A DNA stretch of 64,000 nt from CAZOWW01 sp964583765 (GTDB lineage: Bacteria; Actinomycetota; Actinomycetes; Actinomycetales; Kineosporiaceae): assembly GCA_964583765.1 (NCBI GenBank), contig CAZOWW010000007.1, positions 21,395 to 85,394 on the forward strand, read 5' to 3'. A program made the position numbers and the translations under genes. Every line of letters begins with the position of its first letter. Positions within the stretch are counted from its first letter, which is position 1. The notes under the pieces are model-generated. The model had not been told where the DNA came from. It did no database searches and worked only from the letters and a program-made list of their open reading frames with translations. Below, one piece after another: positions 25,513 to 34,029 of this stretch.

Positions 25513-27018
25513 GTGCAGGTTGCCCCAAGTCCCGACGGAACCCCCACCCCGGCCCTGCGGTCCGCGGACGCGACGGCGCGGCCCCGCAAGGCCTCGATCG
25601 GTCTGGGCATGCGGCTGCTGGCCGCGGTCATCGCCCTGGCCCTGACCGTGGTCATCGTCGCCCCCATCGCCCTGTCCTCCCAGGACCTGGTGCGCTGGTC
25701 CGCCGACCCGGCGGGCCTGGGCCTGTCGCCGGGCTGGGCGTGGCTGGCGTTCGTGGCCCTGGACGCCGCGGCCGCGGTCTGCGTGGGCATGGTCACCTTC
25801 GCCGCCTGGCGGGGGGAGGCCGGCGGCGCATTCCACATCCTGACCTGGATGTTCGCCCTGGGCTCGGCCACGGCCAACTACCGGCACGGGCTGAGCACCG
25901 CGGCCAAGGACGACGAGTACTTCTTCCCGGCCATGTCCCTGACCGGACCTCTGCTGCTGGACGTGACCCTGGCCCGGATCCGCCGCTGGGTCCGCCTGGA
26001 GGCACGCACCCAGCTGGCCCCCCGCCCGAAGTTCGGCCCCCGCTGGCTTCCGGGCGTGGCATTCCGGGAGACCCTCGCCGCCTGGCGCACCTCGATCCGG
26101 GAGGGCATCTCACGCCCGGACGAGGCCGTGGCCCACGTGCGGGAGGTCCGGGCGCTGGCCGGTCTGAGCCCCGCGGACGCCCTGCACCTGGCGTACCAGG
26201 CGCTGGGGCACACCGACCCGTACACGGCCCGCACCTGGCTGCTGGCCCGGGGAGTGAACATCGACCAGGCCACCCTGACGGCCGTCACGGCAGCCATGGC
26301 ACCGGCTGCCACAGCCGAGCTGCGGCCCGAGGACAGCCACCCCGGTGGCAGCCATGGCAGCGCTGCCATGGATGCCACTGCCACGGTGGATGTCACGACT
26401 GCTGCCATTGGCGGTGGCAACGTCACACCTGCCATGGCAGGTGCCATCGGAGCACGTCCTGCCACTGCCACCTCGGCCGCCACTGCCACTGGTGGCAGCG
26501 GCAGAGCCGCCACTGCCATGTCTGCCACGACCGCCGGCCCCCGGGTCGCTGCCAGTGCCACCGGAACTGCCATTGCCACACCGGCGGGAACGGCATCGGG
26601 TGTCGCTGCCACCGCGCGGTCCGGTCGCGTTGCCACGGCGCCGGGAGCGTCCGAGCGTGCTGTCGCGGTGGCGGGTGCCAAGGCGGCCACCGCGGCCGCC
26701 ACGCGGTCATCGACGGCGAGGACGGTCATCGACGTGACGGACGAGGCGATGGCAACGCGGCGTGGCAACCCGGCCCGTGCCACCGGTCGGGAGCCCCATG
26801 GCCCTTCCACCGCCAAGGACTCCACCTCGGGCACGGCGGCCGAGAACCGGATGGCGGACGCGATTGCCCTGCTCAACGGCAACATGGGCATGACCGCGCC
26901 GGAGATGGCGGCCCAGCTGCGGGCCCTGGGCTGGACGCTCAGCGACCGGACCGCGGCCCGTGTGCTGACCGATGCCCGCACCCAGTTCAAGTCCTCCCGG
27001 TTGGCTGCCGTGCGCTGA
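25513..27018 (+). CDS. DUF2637 / Spd-like plasmid spread membrane protein with repeat-rich tail
   Basis: 501 residues. N-terminal part (about 25-170) has four hydrophobic segments (LLAAVIALALTVVIVAPIAL, WAWLAFVALDAAAAVCVGMV, ILTWMFALGSATANYRHG) as in DUF2637/Spd proteins of Streptomyces-type conjugative plasmids, which help intramycelial spread. Residues about 255-440 are an Ala/Thr-rich, low-complexity stretch encoded by the TGCCA/TGGCA array and so possibly shaped by DNA-level function. The C-terminus (about 450-500) is a wHTH-like segment, IALLNGNMGMTAPEMAAQLR then TAARVLTDAR. GTG 25513 has a perfect GGAGG 7 nt upstream. Confidence 0.75.
   Translation: MQVAPSPDGTPTPALRSADATARPRKASIGLGMRLLAAVIALALTVVIVAPIALSSQDLVRWSADPAGLGLSPGWAWLAFVALDAAAAVCVGMVTFAAWRGEAGGAFHILTWMFALGSATANYRHGLSTAAKDDEYFFPAMSLTGPLLLDVTLARIRRWVRLEARTQLAPRPKFGPRWLPGVAFRETLAAWRTSIREGISRPDEAVAHVREVRALAGLSPADALHLAYQALGHTDPYTARTWLLARGVNIDQATLTAVTAAMAPAATAELRPEDSHPGGSHGSAAMDATATVDVTTAAIGGGNVTPAMAGAIGARPATATSAATATGGSGRAATAMSATTAGPRVAASATGTAIATPAGTASGVAATARSGRVATAPGASERAVAVAGAKAATAAATRSSTARTVIDVTDEAMATRRGNPARATGREPHGPSTAKDSTSGTAAENRMADAIALLNGNMGMTAPEMAAQLRALGWTLSDRTAARVLTDARTQFKSSRLAAVR
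26281..26800. repeat. TGCCA/TGGCA repeat array, left block
   Basis: About 30 copies of TGCCA or its complement TGGCA in about 520 nt, mostly as CTGCCAC/T or GGTGGCAG, inside the 3' half of the spd-like gene. At this base composition about one copy is expected. One copy forms the palindrome TGCCATGGCA (26430-26439). It looks like a protein-binding array (transfer, partition or origin) embedded in coding DNA. Confidence 0.7.
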
Positions 27019-27033
27019 CCGGTCCAGCTGTCC

Positions 27034-27062
27034 GGCGCCCCTGCCACCTCGGCAGGGGCGCC
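27034..27062. terminator. Terminator hairpin between spd-like and rep-like genes
   Basis: Perfect 12-bp stem GGCGCCCCTGCC (27034-27045) and GGCAGGGGCGCC (27051-27062) with loop ACCTC, 16 nt after the spd-like stop. It lies at the junction of two convergent genes and could end transcription from both sides. There is no T-run, as is usual in high-GC actinobacteria. Confidence 0.7.
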
Positions 27063-27120
27063 GATTGCTGCCATCTGTCCGACGTTGGATGACGGCTGAC
27101 GTCGCCTGCACGAACGGCGA

Positions 27121-27560
27121 CGAGTGTCAGCCGGCGAACAGTGGCAGGTGTCAGCGCCTGCGGACGATGGCGCGCAGGGCGGCGATGTGCGCGGCAGTCG
27201 TCCGTTGAATGTCAGCTGCCACGGCGGCAGCCATGTCGGCCGTTGCCACCGCGTCACCGCCGACCGTCGTGGCTGCCATGGCAGTGACAACCGTGTCTGC
27301 CATGGCAGAGCCGTCAGCCGCACGGTCAACCGATGAGCTGCCATCCACGGGTCCTGCCACCGTGGCAGTTGTCCGCCAGTCCGTTGTGGCAGCCCGGCTC
27401 GACGTGGCAGGAGTGGCAGTGGCAGACACCGGCGTTACGGCTGGCGTGGCAGCCTCCGTTGTCACTGCTGTGGCAACAGTGGCGGGGGTGTCGTGGCGGG
27501 TGCGCAGCTGTGCGCGGGCCGCGGCTGCCAGTTGGGTCACGGTGGCAGGGCCGGCGGCCG
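27121..27560. repeat. TGCCA/TGGCA repeat array, right block
   Basis: About 20 copies of TGCCA/TGGCA in 440 nt within the 3' end of the convergent rep-like gene, mainly TGGCAG on the + strand. Two copies are the 10-bp palindrome TGCCATGGCA (27274-27283 and 27298-27307). The motif is read in a different gene on the opposite strand from the left block, so amino-acid selection alone does not explain it. Confidence 0.7.
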
Positions 27561-28788
27561 CGGCCCGCGCTGCCGTCTCGGCGGCCGTGGCCTGCTCGGC
27601 GGCGGCGCGTGTCAGGGCCCGGGTCCTGGCGGCTTCGCCGGCCGCCCGGGTGGTGGGGGAGAGGCCGACGGGGCTGGTGGGGTCGGTGGGGTTGGTGCGC
27701 CAGGGTGCGAGGCGGTGGCGGATCCAGCCGGGTACGTGGCGGATGTCGTGGCTGTGGCGCCAGGGGGTGCCGTCGGGCCGGGTGCCCAGGGCGGTCAGGA
27801 CGTCGCGGGGGGTCCAGCCGGCCAGGTGCCATTCGCGCAGCAGGGATGCCACGTGCGCGGTGGAGATCCTGCCCAGCACGGGCAGGTGCCGCTGCAAGAT
27901 CGCGGCGGCGGCCAGGCGTTCTTGCTTCCCCGCCGGGGTAACACTCAAGTCCCACGGTGGTTCCTCCGACGCTGTGTCCGGTGGCACCTGACGCATCGGA
28001 TGAGGGGTTTTCTGCCCCGGGCGTAGCCCGGGTCCGCTCAGGTCAGCCTTGCGTGCACGTGCGGGGGACTTAAGAGCAAAACCAAACCCAGATGGGGTGC
28101 CAGTTCTATCCACAGCCTCCAGCGGAGGGGGCTCGTCCTGGACCTCCTGGGGGGCGCCAGCGTGGTCCTGGTCCTGCTCAGGGGCGGGCCAGGCGGCGGC
28201 CTCGACGGCATCGACCGGCCCGGTGTGGACATGCTCGACTCCCAGGTCTTCGGGTCGGGAGACGGCCACCAGGCGCAGGTGGGCGGGGGCGGTGAGCAGG
28301 TAGACCGAGGCGATGTTCCCCGGGCGCGTGCCGTGGGGGCCGGTCTGCAGGATGCCGGGGGACAGGTCCGCGGTGGTGCCGCGTTCGACCCACGCCAGCA
28401 GGTGGTGCTCGCGTAGCCAGGCCAGGTGCCGGGCCACAGTCCGCCTCGACAGGCCGGTGCGCTCCTGCAGGGCGTCCCAGGTCGGCCGGGAGGTGTAGGT
28501 GGTCCAGTCCGCGCACAGGGCAACCACGCGCGCCACGGCCAGGACGTGCTCCTGGGCGTCACTGCGCATCCGGGCAAAGTCCGGGGTGTTGGCCACGTCA
28601 GCCAGCCAGCCCTGCTGGCTGCGCGCCCGGTGCACGCCCTCGGGCAGGGACGCCTCGACCCTAGCCCGGCCCCACAGGGTGTCCCGATGACGCCGGCGTA
28701 CATGCCCGGATTGCCCCAAACGGGTGACGCGAGAGGTGCGCGACACGGGCTGGTTCTGGCAGCCGTCGGCAGTTGCGGTTACTCTCAA
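27151..28788 (-). CDS. Replication-initiator-like wHTH protein of plasmid backbone
   Basis: 545 residues. TTG 28788 is chosen because a perfect GGAGG lies 7 nt upstream. Residues about 55-125 form a winged helix: VLAVARVVALCADWTTYTSR, then TWDALQERTGLSRRTVARHL and REHHLLAWVERGT. The middle is Pro/Glu-rich. Residues about 280-350 (LQRHLPVLGRISTAHVASLL then REWHLAGWTPRDVLTALG) resemble the second half of actinobacterial plasmid replication/transfer wHTH proteins. The last 170 residues are Ala/Thr low complexity encoded over the TGGCA array. A replication role is inferred from architecture and position between Spd and TraB; no catalytic primase motif is seen. Confidence 0.6.
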   Translation of the reverse strand: MRVTATADGCQNQPVSRTSRVTRLGQSGHVRRRHRDTLWGRARVEASLPEGVHRARSQQGWLADVANTPDFARMRSDAQEHVLAVARVVALCADWTTYTSRPTWDALQERTGLSRRTVARHLAWLREHHLLAWVERGTTADLSPGILQTGPHGTRPGNIASVYLLTAPAHLRLVAVSRPEDLGVEHVHTGPVDAVEAAAWPAPEQDQDHAGAPQEVQDEPPPLEAVDRTGTPSGFGFALKSPARARKADLSGPGLRPGQKTPHPMRQVPPDTASEEPPWDLSVTPAGKQERLAAAAILQRHLPVLGRISTAHVASLLREWHLAGWTPRDVLTALGTRPDGTPWRHSHDIRHVPGWIRHRLAPWRTNPTDPTSPVGLSPTTRAAGEAARTRALTRAAAEQATAAETAARAAAAGPATVTQLAAAARAQLRTRHDTPATVATAVTTEAATPAVTPVSATATPATSSRAATTDWRTTATVAGPVDGSSSVDRAADGSAMADTVVTAMAATTVGGDAVATADMAAAVAADIQRTTAAHIAALRAIVRRR

Positions 28789-28801
28789 GAACAGACCTCC
28801 A

Positions 28802-28819
28802 GCACGCCCTAGGGCGTGC
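28802..28819. promoter_or_regulatory. 18-bp perfect palindrome upstream of rep-like gene
   Basis: GCACGCCCTAGGGCGTGC is a perfect palindrome starting 14 nt upstream of the TTG start, immediately before its GGAGG site. This position is suited to an operator or autoregulatory site for the rep-like gene. Beside it, 28820-28830 reads AGGTTCGAGTC, containing a tRNA T-loop-like box. Confidence 0.55.
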
Positions 28820-28880
28820 AGGTTCGAGTCCGCTACACGAGTTGGCCGCCAAACCAGATGCGTGCAGAGGACTTACGAGA

Positions 28881-28908
28881 GAGAGCCCGCCCGGCAAGGC
28901 GGGCTCTC
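28881..28908. terminator. Terminator-like hairpin
   Basis: GAGAGCCCGCC (28881-28891) and GGCGGGCTCTC (28898-28908) form an 11-bp perfect stem with loop CGGCAA. It lies 13 nt past the stop of the small gene at 28922-29173, in the orientation to end that transcript before the rep-like gene. Confidence 0.7.
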
Positions 28909-28921
28909 GTGCTTTGTGGAG

Positions 28922-29173
28922 TTAGGCGCTCCTGGTCAGCGGCAACTCCTCCTGATCAGTAGGAGCGGGATCGGCCCACCACACAGGACGCCCCTGCTCG
29001 TCCAGCTCTTCTCTCAGCAAGAGCGCATCCAAGTAGGCGTCCCGTGATATCCGGAGCGCGGACGCAGCGGTCTCAGCCTTCTTCCACGCCGCAGGCACCA
29101 GCCGCACAGTGGAAGGGGTCGCCGTTGCGCCGACCCCTGCTGGACGCTTCGCCCGTCCCGCACGGTTTGACAT
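28922..29173 (-). CDS. Small hypothetical plasmid protein
   Basis: 83 residues from ATG 29173, with GGATGGGGG just upstream; a longer reading from 29263 lacks such a site. Basic N-terminus (SNRAGRAKRPAG), then STVRLVPAAWKKAETAASALRISRDAYLDALLLREEL, which has the spacing of a short DNA-binding ribbon-helix-helix unit, and an acidic tail. I do not recognise a family. It lies between the rep-like and TraB genes on the same strand and may be an accessory or regulatory protein of transfer. Confidence 0.55.
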   Translation of the reverse strand: MSNRAGRAKRPAGVGATATPSTVRLVPAAWKKAETAASALRISRDAYLDALLLREELDEQGRPVWWADPAPTDQEELPLTRSA

Positions 29174-29324
29174 GCCCCCATCCAACCGCTGTTTGAAACC
29201 AGGTGCGCCCTCTGGGCGGCGTGTCGCGCAAATTGGCCCACTGTCGATCACATCTGCCCGCATAGACCTCCGCGACGCGGTGAGTCCGGTTGTGGGGTCA
29301 TCGGTGGTCTTCTCGTGGTTGGGG

Positions 29325-31433
29325 TCAGTTGGCGAGGATGGCTGGGGCTAGCCGCCCGGCTTCTTCGATCAGGGCTCCATCGGACAGGAGTTGGCCGATG
29401 GCCTTGTGTGCGCCGGAGCGTGACCATCCCTCGTCTTGGAGGTCTTGGACCAGGTCGGGGCGGGTGGGCCACGTGGTGGCCGTGAGCAGGCGGGTCAGGA
29501 TGGTCTCGCGGAGCGTGGCCTTGGACGTGCGGGCTACCGGGGTGGTCCCGCGCAGGTCGATGACCTGTGGGCTGGTCTGGGCGGGTACCGACCCGGGCGC
29601 CACGGCCCCAGGGAGCGCGGTCGCGGTGAGCGGGCCGGCGCTGATGCCGGGGGTGCCCAGGGATCGCAGGGCCGCGGCCAAAGGGTCGGTGGCGATGGAT
29701 CCAGGGGTGCCTTCGGTCACGGCGTGCACGTAGGCGCGCCAGGCACCCTCGGCCGCGGCGGCGTCGATGGGGTGCAGGCGGGCGGTGCGGGTGATCGCGG
29801 TGATGTCGTCCTCTGTGATCATCGCGACCCGGCACTTGCCCGTGGTGACCTCGGCGTCGAACGCGACCGCGGCGTAGTGGCGGGGCAGCAGGGTCACGTC
29901 GATGGGTGTGGACAGGCCTTGGGCGGCGATGCGGGCGTGGGTCTCATCGCGCAGGGCGTGCAGCAGGGTGATCGAGGCCTGGGACCGCCAGGCCCCGCCG
30001 CCCACCCATTCGTCGATCAGGGGGACCTGGGATGCCTGGATGGTGCGCATTCCCAGCGAGCGGGTCTGGCGGGCGCCCATTGCCAGGATCCAGTGATGTT
30101 CTGGGGCCACACCGGACCCGATCATCGCGGCCTCGTCCAGGTACAAGGTGATCAGCGGGTCGTCCTCCCGCGGCTCGCGCCACGCATCGGGGGTGCCCTG
30201 GCGCTGCTTGCGGGACAAGAAGATCGCCCCGAACAGTTCGATCCCTGCGGCCCAGGAGTCCGCGTCGCGGGCGATCCTGCCGCCGGGCACCAGGCGCGCG
30301 AGCTCGTCCAGGGAATCGCCTTTGCCGTCCAGGGGCAGGACCAGTTCCTTGGCGCTGGACAGGCCCCCGAGCAGCAGGGCGCGTCCGGTGACGGACTTCC
30401 CCGAACCATTCGCACCGATGATCTTGACGTGGTGGCAGGACACCCGCGCGTCGCTGCCCCGGCTCCATCCGGGCACCAGGACGTCCCGACGGTCCTCGGA
30501 GCGTCCCAGCCAGACCGTGCCTTCGGGCAGGCCGTCCGGTGGCTCGTAGGCCAGGACACCGGTGGACAGGGCTTTCGACCAGGACATGGTGACCTGGATC
30601 TGGGACACCCCCGTCGCGGTGACCTCGACCGACCCCGGGGCCAGGGCCCCCAGGCTGGGGTGGTTCTGGCCGGCCTCATCACCCATCGCTTCCAGGCCAT
30701 CGCGCAGGGTCGCCAGGGGCAGCTGGCGGGTGTGCAGACCCGGCAGGGCGATGATCGCGGTGGCGACCTGCGGAGCGGGATGGTCCAGAGACACGATCCG
30801 CCCACCGGCGATCAGGGACCGCTCGATCCCGATCACGTCGGTGATCACGTCGTGGAGGACCTGCATCTCCGCCGGCAGGGCGATCTGCGGGCCGGACTCG
30901 AGCGACTCAGGCTCGGGCAGCATCGGGCGCCACCAGGCCCGCGCGCCTGGTGCCCACGAGGCGCCCAGGACGCCGGCCCACTGCCACCACGTCAGGTGGT
31001 CCAGGACACCGGCCTGGGTCAGGCCGGTGAAGGCCAGGGCCCCGGCGCTGCCGGCGGCCACGCCCAGGTTCTGACCGCACCATCCGGCCTTTCTGGTGCG
31101 CCAGGCGGCGGTGCCGGCGGCCACGGCGGTGACCGTCAGGCCCACCGCGGTCTGCGTCGGCCAGGCCTGCTCGAGGGGGAGCAGGACCCCCAGGGCGATG
31201 ATCGGGGCAAGGCGTCCGCGGTGCTCCACCGCGGCGATCGCCGAGACCGCCATCCCCTGAGCCGCCAGGCCGCTCAGGGTCCGCGGGTTGGCGTCGCGGA
31301 TCGCGTACTTGGCCGCGGCCGTCGGGCTCGGGGCGCCGGTGGCCCGGTGCGTGTGGCGGCGGTGGGCCCGGCGCACCGCCGTGACCGTCGTGGCGATCCG
31401 CGAGTGACGACGCCGGCGGGGCTTGCCTGCCAT
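29325..31433 (-). CDS. TraB-like FtsK/SpoIIIE conjugative DNA translocase
   Basis: 702 residues. Two hydrophobic segments lie within about 55-160, followed by the motor: Walker A IIGANGSGKSVTG (about 338-350) and Walker B ITLYLDEAAMIG with the DE pair (about 450). The C-terminal 60 residues (TRLLTATTWPTRPDLVQDLQ, EGWSRSGAHKAIGQLLSDGA) form a wHTH like the DNA-recognition domain of TraB/FtsK-gamma. In Streptomyces-type plasmids TraB alone moves double-stranded DNA between cells after binding short repeats at clt. ATG 31433 has GGAGAT 8 nt upstream. The TGCCA/TGGCA arrays nearby are candidate recognition repeats (inference). Confidence 0.88.
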   Translation of the reverse strand: MAGKPRRRRHSRIATTVTAVRRAHRRHTHRATGAPSPTAAAKYAIRDANPRTLSGLAAQGMAVSAIAAVEHRGRLAPIIALGVLLPLEQAWPTQTAVGLTVTAVAAGTAAWRTRKAGWCGQNLGVAAGSAGALAFTGLTQAGVLDHLTWWQWAGVLGASWAPGARAWWRPMLPEPESLESGPQIALPAEMQVLHDVITDVIGIERSLIAGGRIVSLDHPAPQVATAIIALPGLHTRQLPLATLRDGLEAMGDEAGQNHPSLGALAPGSVEVTATGVSQIQVTMSWSKALSTGVLAYEPPDGLPEGTVWLGRSEDRRDVLVPGWSRGSDARVSCHHVKIIGANGSGKSVTGRALLLGGLSSAKELVLPLDGKGDSLDELARLVPGGRIARDADSWAAGIELFGAIFLSRKQRQGTPDAWREPREDDPLITLYLDEAAMIGSGVAPEHHWILAMGARQTRSLGMRTIQASQVPLIDEWVGGGAWRSQASITLLHALRDETHARIAAQGLSTPIDVTLLPRHYAAVAFDAEVTTGKCRVAMITEDDITAITRTARLHPIDAAAAEGAWRAYVHAVTEGTPGSIATDPLAAALRSLGTPGISAGPLTATALPGAVAPGSVPAQTSPQVIDLRGTTPVARTSKATLRETILTRLLTATTWPTRPDLVQDLQDEGWSRSGAHKAIGQLLSDGALIEEAGRLAPAILAN

Positions 31434-31531
31434 GAGGGGATCTCCATTCCTGGCGTGTGGCGCGGGTGCTCTGGAGTGCGGGGGTCTGGTGGGGGTGCCG
31501 GCGGGTCGGGGACCGCCGGCACCCTCGGGGC

Positions 31532-31927
31532 TCAGGCGGGTCGGAAGGACTCCGCGGACCCGGTGGCCTCCTTGGCCTCGGCCTCGGCACCCACGCTCAT
31601 CGCGGCGTGACATGCCCCGGCCAGACCCGCCAGATGATCGGTGAAGGCGTCCGGGTCACCCACGCTGGCCTGGACGCCCTCGGCGGCGGCGTTGATCTGG
31701 GCGGTCCCCCACGAGGCGCCGCTCAGGCGATCGGCCAGGCCGGCCGACCAGCCGCGGATGATGCTCTGGAGCATCTGGACCTGCTCGGCCAGGGCCTCGA
31801 CCCGGGCGGTCTGGGCCCGCAGGATGTTGGGACTGGTCACCTCGCCCAGGCCCAGACCGGTGAACGGGGTCGCGGTCGTGGTCGTGGCATGACCGGTACG
31901 GGTGGTTCGGATCGTCAGCTCACTCAT
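31532..31927 (-). CDS. Hypothetical protein, paralogous to C-terminus of next gene
   Basis: 131 residues from ATG 31927 with GGAGAG upstream. After a Thr-rich head it is predicted helical: RAQTARVEALAEQVQMLQSI then SGASWGTAQINAAAEGVQ, ending ATGSAESFRPA. The last 90 residues match the last 90 of the protein at 31972-33306 in layout (ALAE..., W-x-x-GL-D, A-x-W, A-A-x-V, ending ATGS-E). The two therefore share a duplicated domain. Function unknown; it belongs to the transfer-region operon. Confidence 0.7.
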   Translation of the reverse strand: MSELTIRTTRTGHATTTTATPFTGLGLGEVTSPNILRAQTARVEALAEQVQMLQSIIRGWSAGLADRLSGASWGTAQINAAAEGVQASVGDPDAFTDHLAGLAGACHAAMSVGAEAEAKEATGSAESFRPA

Positions 31928-31971
31928 GGCGGGCTCTCCTTCGACAATTCATCGGTGGTGGGGGTGGAGGG

Positions 31972-33306
31972 TCACGGGGCGGAAAGGGCCTCGACGCTGC
32001 CGGTGGCCCCGACCGTGGCCAGGGACTCGCCCAGGGCGTCGGCCTGGCCCAGCGCCGCGTACAGGACGCTGATCCGCTGCCGCAGATCACTCATGTCCGA
32101 GAACTCGCTGACGGCATCGGCGGCCGCGGCGACAGCCCCGGTGCTCCAGGGGGCCGCGGTGATCTGGTCGCCCAGGCCGCGGGCCCATGTCTGGATCTCG
32201 GACTCGACCACCCCGGCCCGTTCGGCCAGGGCATTGACGTGGGCGATCTCGGTGAGCAGGTCCGCGGGCGAGCCCAGTTCCCCGCCCGTCAGGCTCGAGT
32301 GGGCCGGCGGATACGTGGTCATCGGTGGTTCCTCCTGGGTGGTGGTGGCGTCGGTGGCCGGGTAGCCGCCGAGAGTGGGGGGCACGACCGGGGCGACCGG
32401 TTCGTCGATCTCCGCGGTGCGCTCAAGGTCGGGGCTGGGATCGATGGGGGCGATCCACCGCGTCCCGGTGGCGGTGCGGACTTGGATCCGCTCGCCGTCC
32501 ACGGCCGTGATCTGGCCGAGGGCCCCGTCGGGCAGGCGTGCCCACGTGCCGGGCCGGACCAGGTCCGGGTGCTCCTGGGGATCGGTGGGCCGGCCCAGAG
32601 AGCCGTCGGGCAGCCTGACCAGGTCATCGATCCGCGATCCGGGGGCCGCGGTCCTCCGGTCCGGGATCGGTCCGGGGAAGCTCGGGGCCTGCGGGACAGG
32701 GGTGGAGGCCGGCGCGGTGGGGGAGGGGGACGGGGTGGGGGCCGATGCCAGGGCTGGTGGGGCAGCTGGTTCCGGGGCCTGGTCGACGATCTCGGCGTCG
32801 ACGATGTCCTCGGGCTGGTCGGCCCGGCGGGGGGCGGGCTTGTCCTGGACGGTGACCTCGACCACCGGGGGGCGGGTGAACCAGGGCCGGGCGCGGGCAC
32901 GGTCGCGGCCTTGGGTCCAGCCCGCACCGGCGCCGGTGCGCGCGCCGGCGGCCATGCTCGGGGTGGCCCGGGCCATCCGCCAGGTGGTCCGGCCCACGAT
33001 CCAGCCGCCCACCCCGATCGCCTCGACGGCGACCAGGAAGCGCCACCAGCCGCGCCGGCGCCACCAGCGACGCCGGCGGCGTTCGCGGACCCTTCGGCGC
33101 CGGGGCCGGTCGGCCACCCAGATCGCGCCCGCCACCTTCTGCGCGCCACGGATCCCGCCCCAGGTGGCCGCACCGGCCGCGCTGGTGAACTCGATGGCGG
33201 CCTGGGTGCCCCGGGCCAGGTGCTCGGCGACCTGCTCCCAGTCCACGCCCTGCGCACCGGATCGGACCCTGGCCCACTGGGCGCTGATGCTGCTCGGGGT
33301 GTTCAT
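31972..33306 (-). CDS. Hypothetical transfer-region protein with basic, membrane and Pro-rich parts
   Basis: 444 residues. Residues 70-90 are strongly basic (DRPRRRRVRERRRRRWWRRR) and are followed by one hydrophobic segment (WRFLVAVEAIGVGGWIVG). Residues about 160-230 form a Pro/Ala-rich linker. Two short repeated strands, LVRLPDGSLGRPTDP and WARLPDGALGQITAV, lie at about 235-280. The C-terminal 90 residues are the helical domain shared with the 31532-31927 protein. Probably a membrane-tethered accessory of the TraB system. ATG 33306 overlaps the upstream stop by 4 nt. Confidence 0.65.
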   Translation of the reverse strand: MNTPSSISAQWARVRSGAQGVDWEQVAEHLARGTQAAIEFTSAAGAATWGGIRGAQKVAGAIWVADRPRRRRVRERRRRRWWRRRGWWRFLVAVEAIGVGGWIVGRTTWRMARATPSMAAGARTGAGAGWTQGRDRARARPWFTRPPVVEVTVQDKPAPRRADQPEDIVDAEIVDQAPEPAAPPALASAPTPSPSPTAPASTPVPQAPSFPGPIPDRRTAAPGSRIDDLVRLPDGSLGRPTDPQEHPDLVRPGTWARLPDGALGQITAVDGERIQVRTATGTRWIAPIDPSPDLERTAEIDEPVAPVVPPTLGGYPATDATTTQEEPPMTTYPPAHSSLTGGELGSPADLLTEIAHVNALAERAGVVESEIQTWARGLGDQITAAPWSTGAVAAAADAVSEFSDMSDLRQRISVLYAALGQADALGESLATVGATGSVEALSAP

Positions 33307-33578
33307 GCCGCTCCTTCCTCGTACTCGTCGCTCTCGAACCTGCGCACCAGTTCGGTCTCGCTCCTGCGCATGGATCCCTGGCTGCGCACCCGGGCCCGGT
33401 GCGCAGCCGAGGCGGCGGCGTGCGCGGCCTCGGCGGCCTGGATCTGCGCAGCCCGCTGGGCCCAGACCTGGGCCCAGACCTGGGCCCGGGCCGCATCGGC
33501 CTGGGCCCTCTCCGGGAAATCGAGGGCTTTGGCGGACGTCATGGACTGAGGGAGCAGGGGTTCACGAGGGGTCGTCAT
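33303..33578 (-). CDS. Small Ala/Gln-rich hypothetical protein
   Basis: 91 residues if ATG 33578 is used; no good ribosome site is visible, and ATG 33542 (MTSAKALDF) is an alternative. Predicted to be one long helix (AQADAARAQVWAQVWAQRAA, IQAAEAAHAAASAAHRARVR), with a 12-bp tandem repeat encoding AQVWAQVW. It is coupled by ATGA to the next gene, which supports its being real. It is the first gene of the transfer operon running left. Function unknown. Confidence 0.5.
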   Translation of the reverse strand: MTTPREPLLPQSMTSAKALDFPERAQADAARAQVWAQVWAQRAAQIQAAEAAHAAASAAHRARVRSQGSMRRSETELVRRFESDEYEEGAA

Positions 33579-34029
33579 CGGGGGCGGCGATGGCCTGCCG
33601 GTGCACGCTTCCTCGGGGGCAAGCCGACCCGGCCCGCAGGCCCGCCAGGGCAGAGGACACGGAAGCGGCGCGGCAGCCAGCCCTGAACCCAGCCCGGGGA
33701 CCGGCGCGGCGCCGGGCGGAGTGATCCGCTGTCGGCGCTCGGGGCCCGGCACTGGTCACGTCACCCCGCGGGGAAGGGGCGTCACCCATCTCCCCTGCGT
33801 GGGTGACAGGGGCGTGGCGTCGGTCGCCGGGGCCGGCTCCGCCAGACTCAGGCGAGAAACGGACCGTTCTCGATAGCTGGCCCGGCCAGGGGTCCCGCAT
33901 GCGGTTCCGCACAGGCACGGCCGAACTGCCGACTCCTTGCGATCTGCGGTCGGGAGGAGTTCACACCGGGGCACCTCGCCATGGCGAGGATTGCCCGTTC
34001 TCGTCCCATTGATCTCTCGAAATGAGATC
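33579..34029. other. Divergent intergenic region
   Basis: 450 nt between the leftward transfer operon and the rightward membrane-protein gene. It holds one copy of the recurring TCACCCA...TGGGTGA inverted repeat (33782-33806) and otherwise no coding signal. Promoters for both directions are expected here, but no clear -35/-10 pair stands out. Confidence 0.45.
33782..33806. promoter_or_regulatory. TGGGTGA inverted repeat, copy 1
   Basis: TCACCCA (33782-33788) and TGGGTGA (33800-33806), with GCGTGGGTGACAGG continuing to 33810. The right half is the same GCGTGGGTGACAG half-site as in the palindromes at 35525 and 36758. Placed in a divergent promoter region, it is a likely operator. Confidence 0.5.

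Noticed and set aside
26281..27560. CRISPR array
   Set aside because: The repeated unit is only 5-7 nt with irregular spacing and lies in open reading frames; no repeat-spacer structure and no cas genes.
28819..28841. Possible tRNA gene because of GGTTCGAGTCC
   Set aside because: The T-stem does not pair and no acceptor, anticodon or D arm can be built; kept only as an att-like curiosity.
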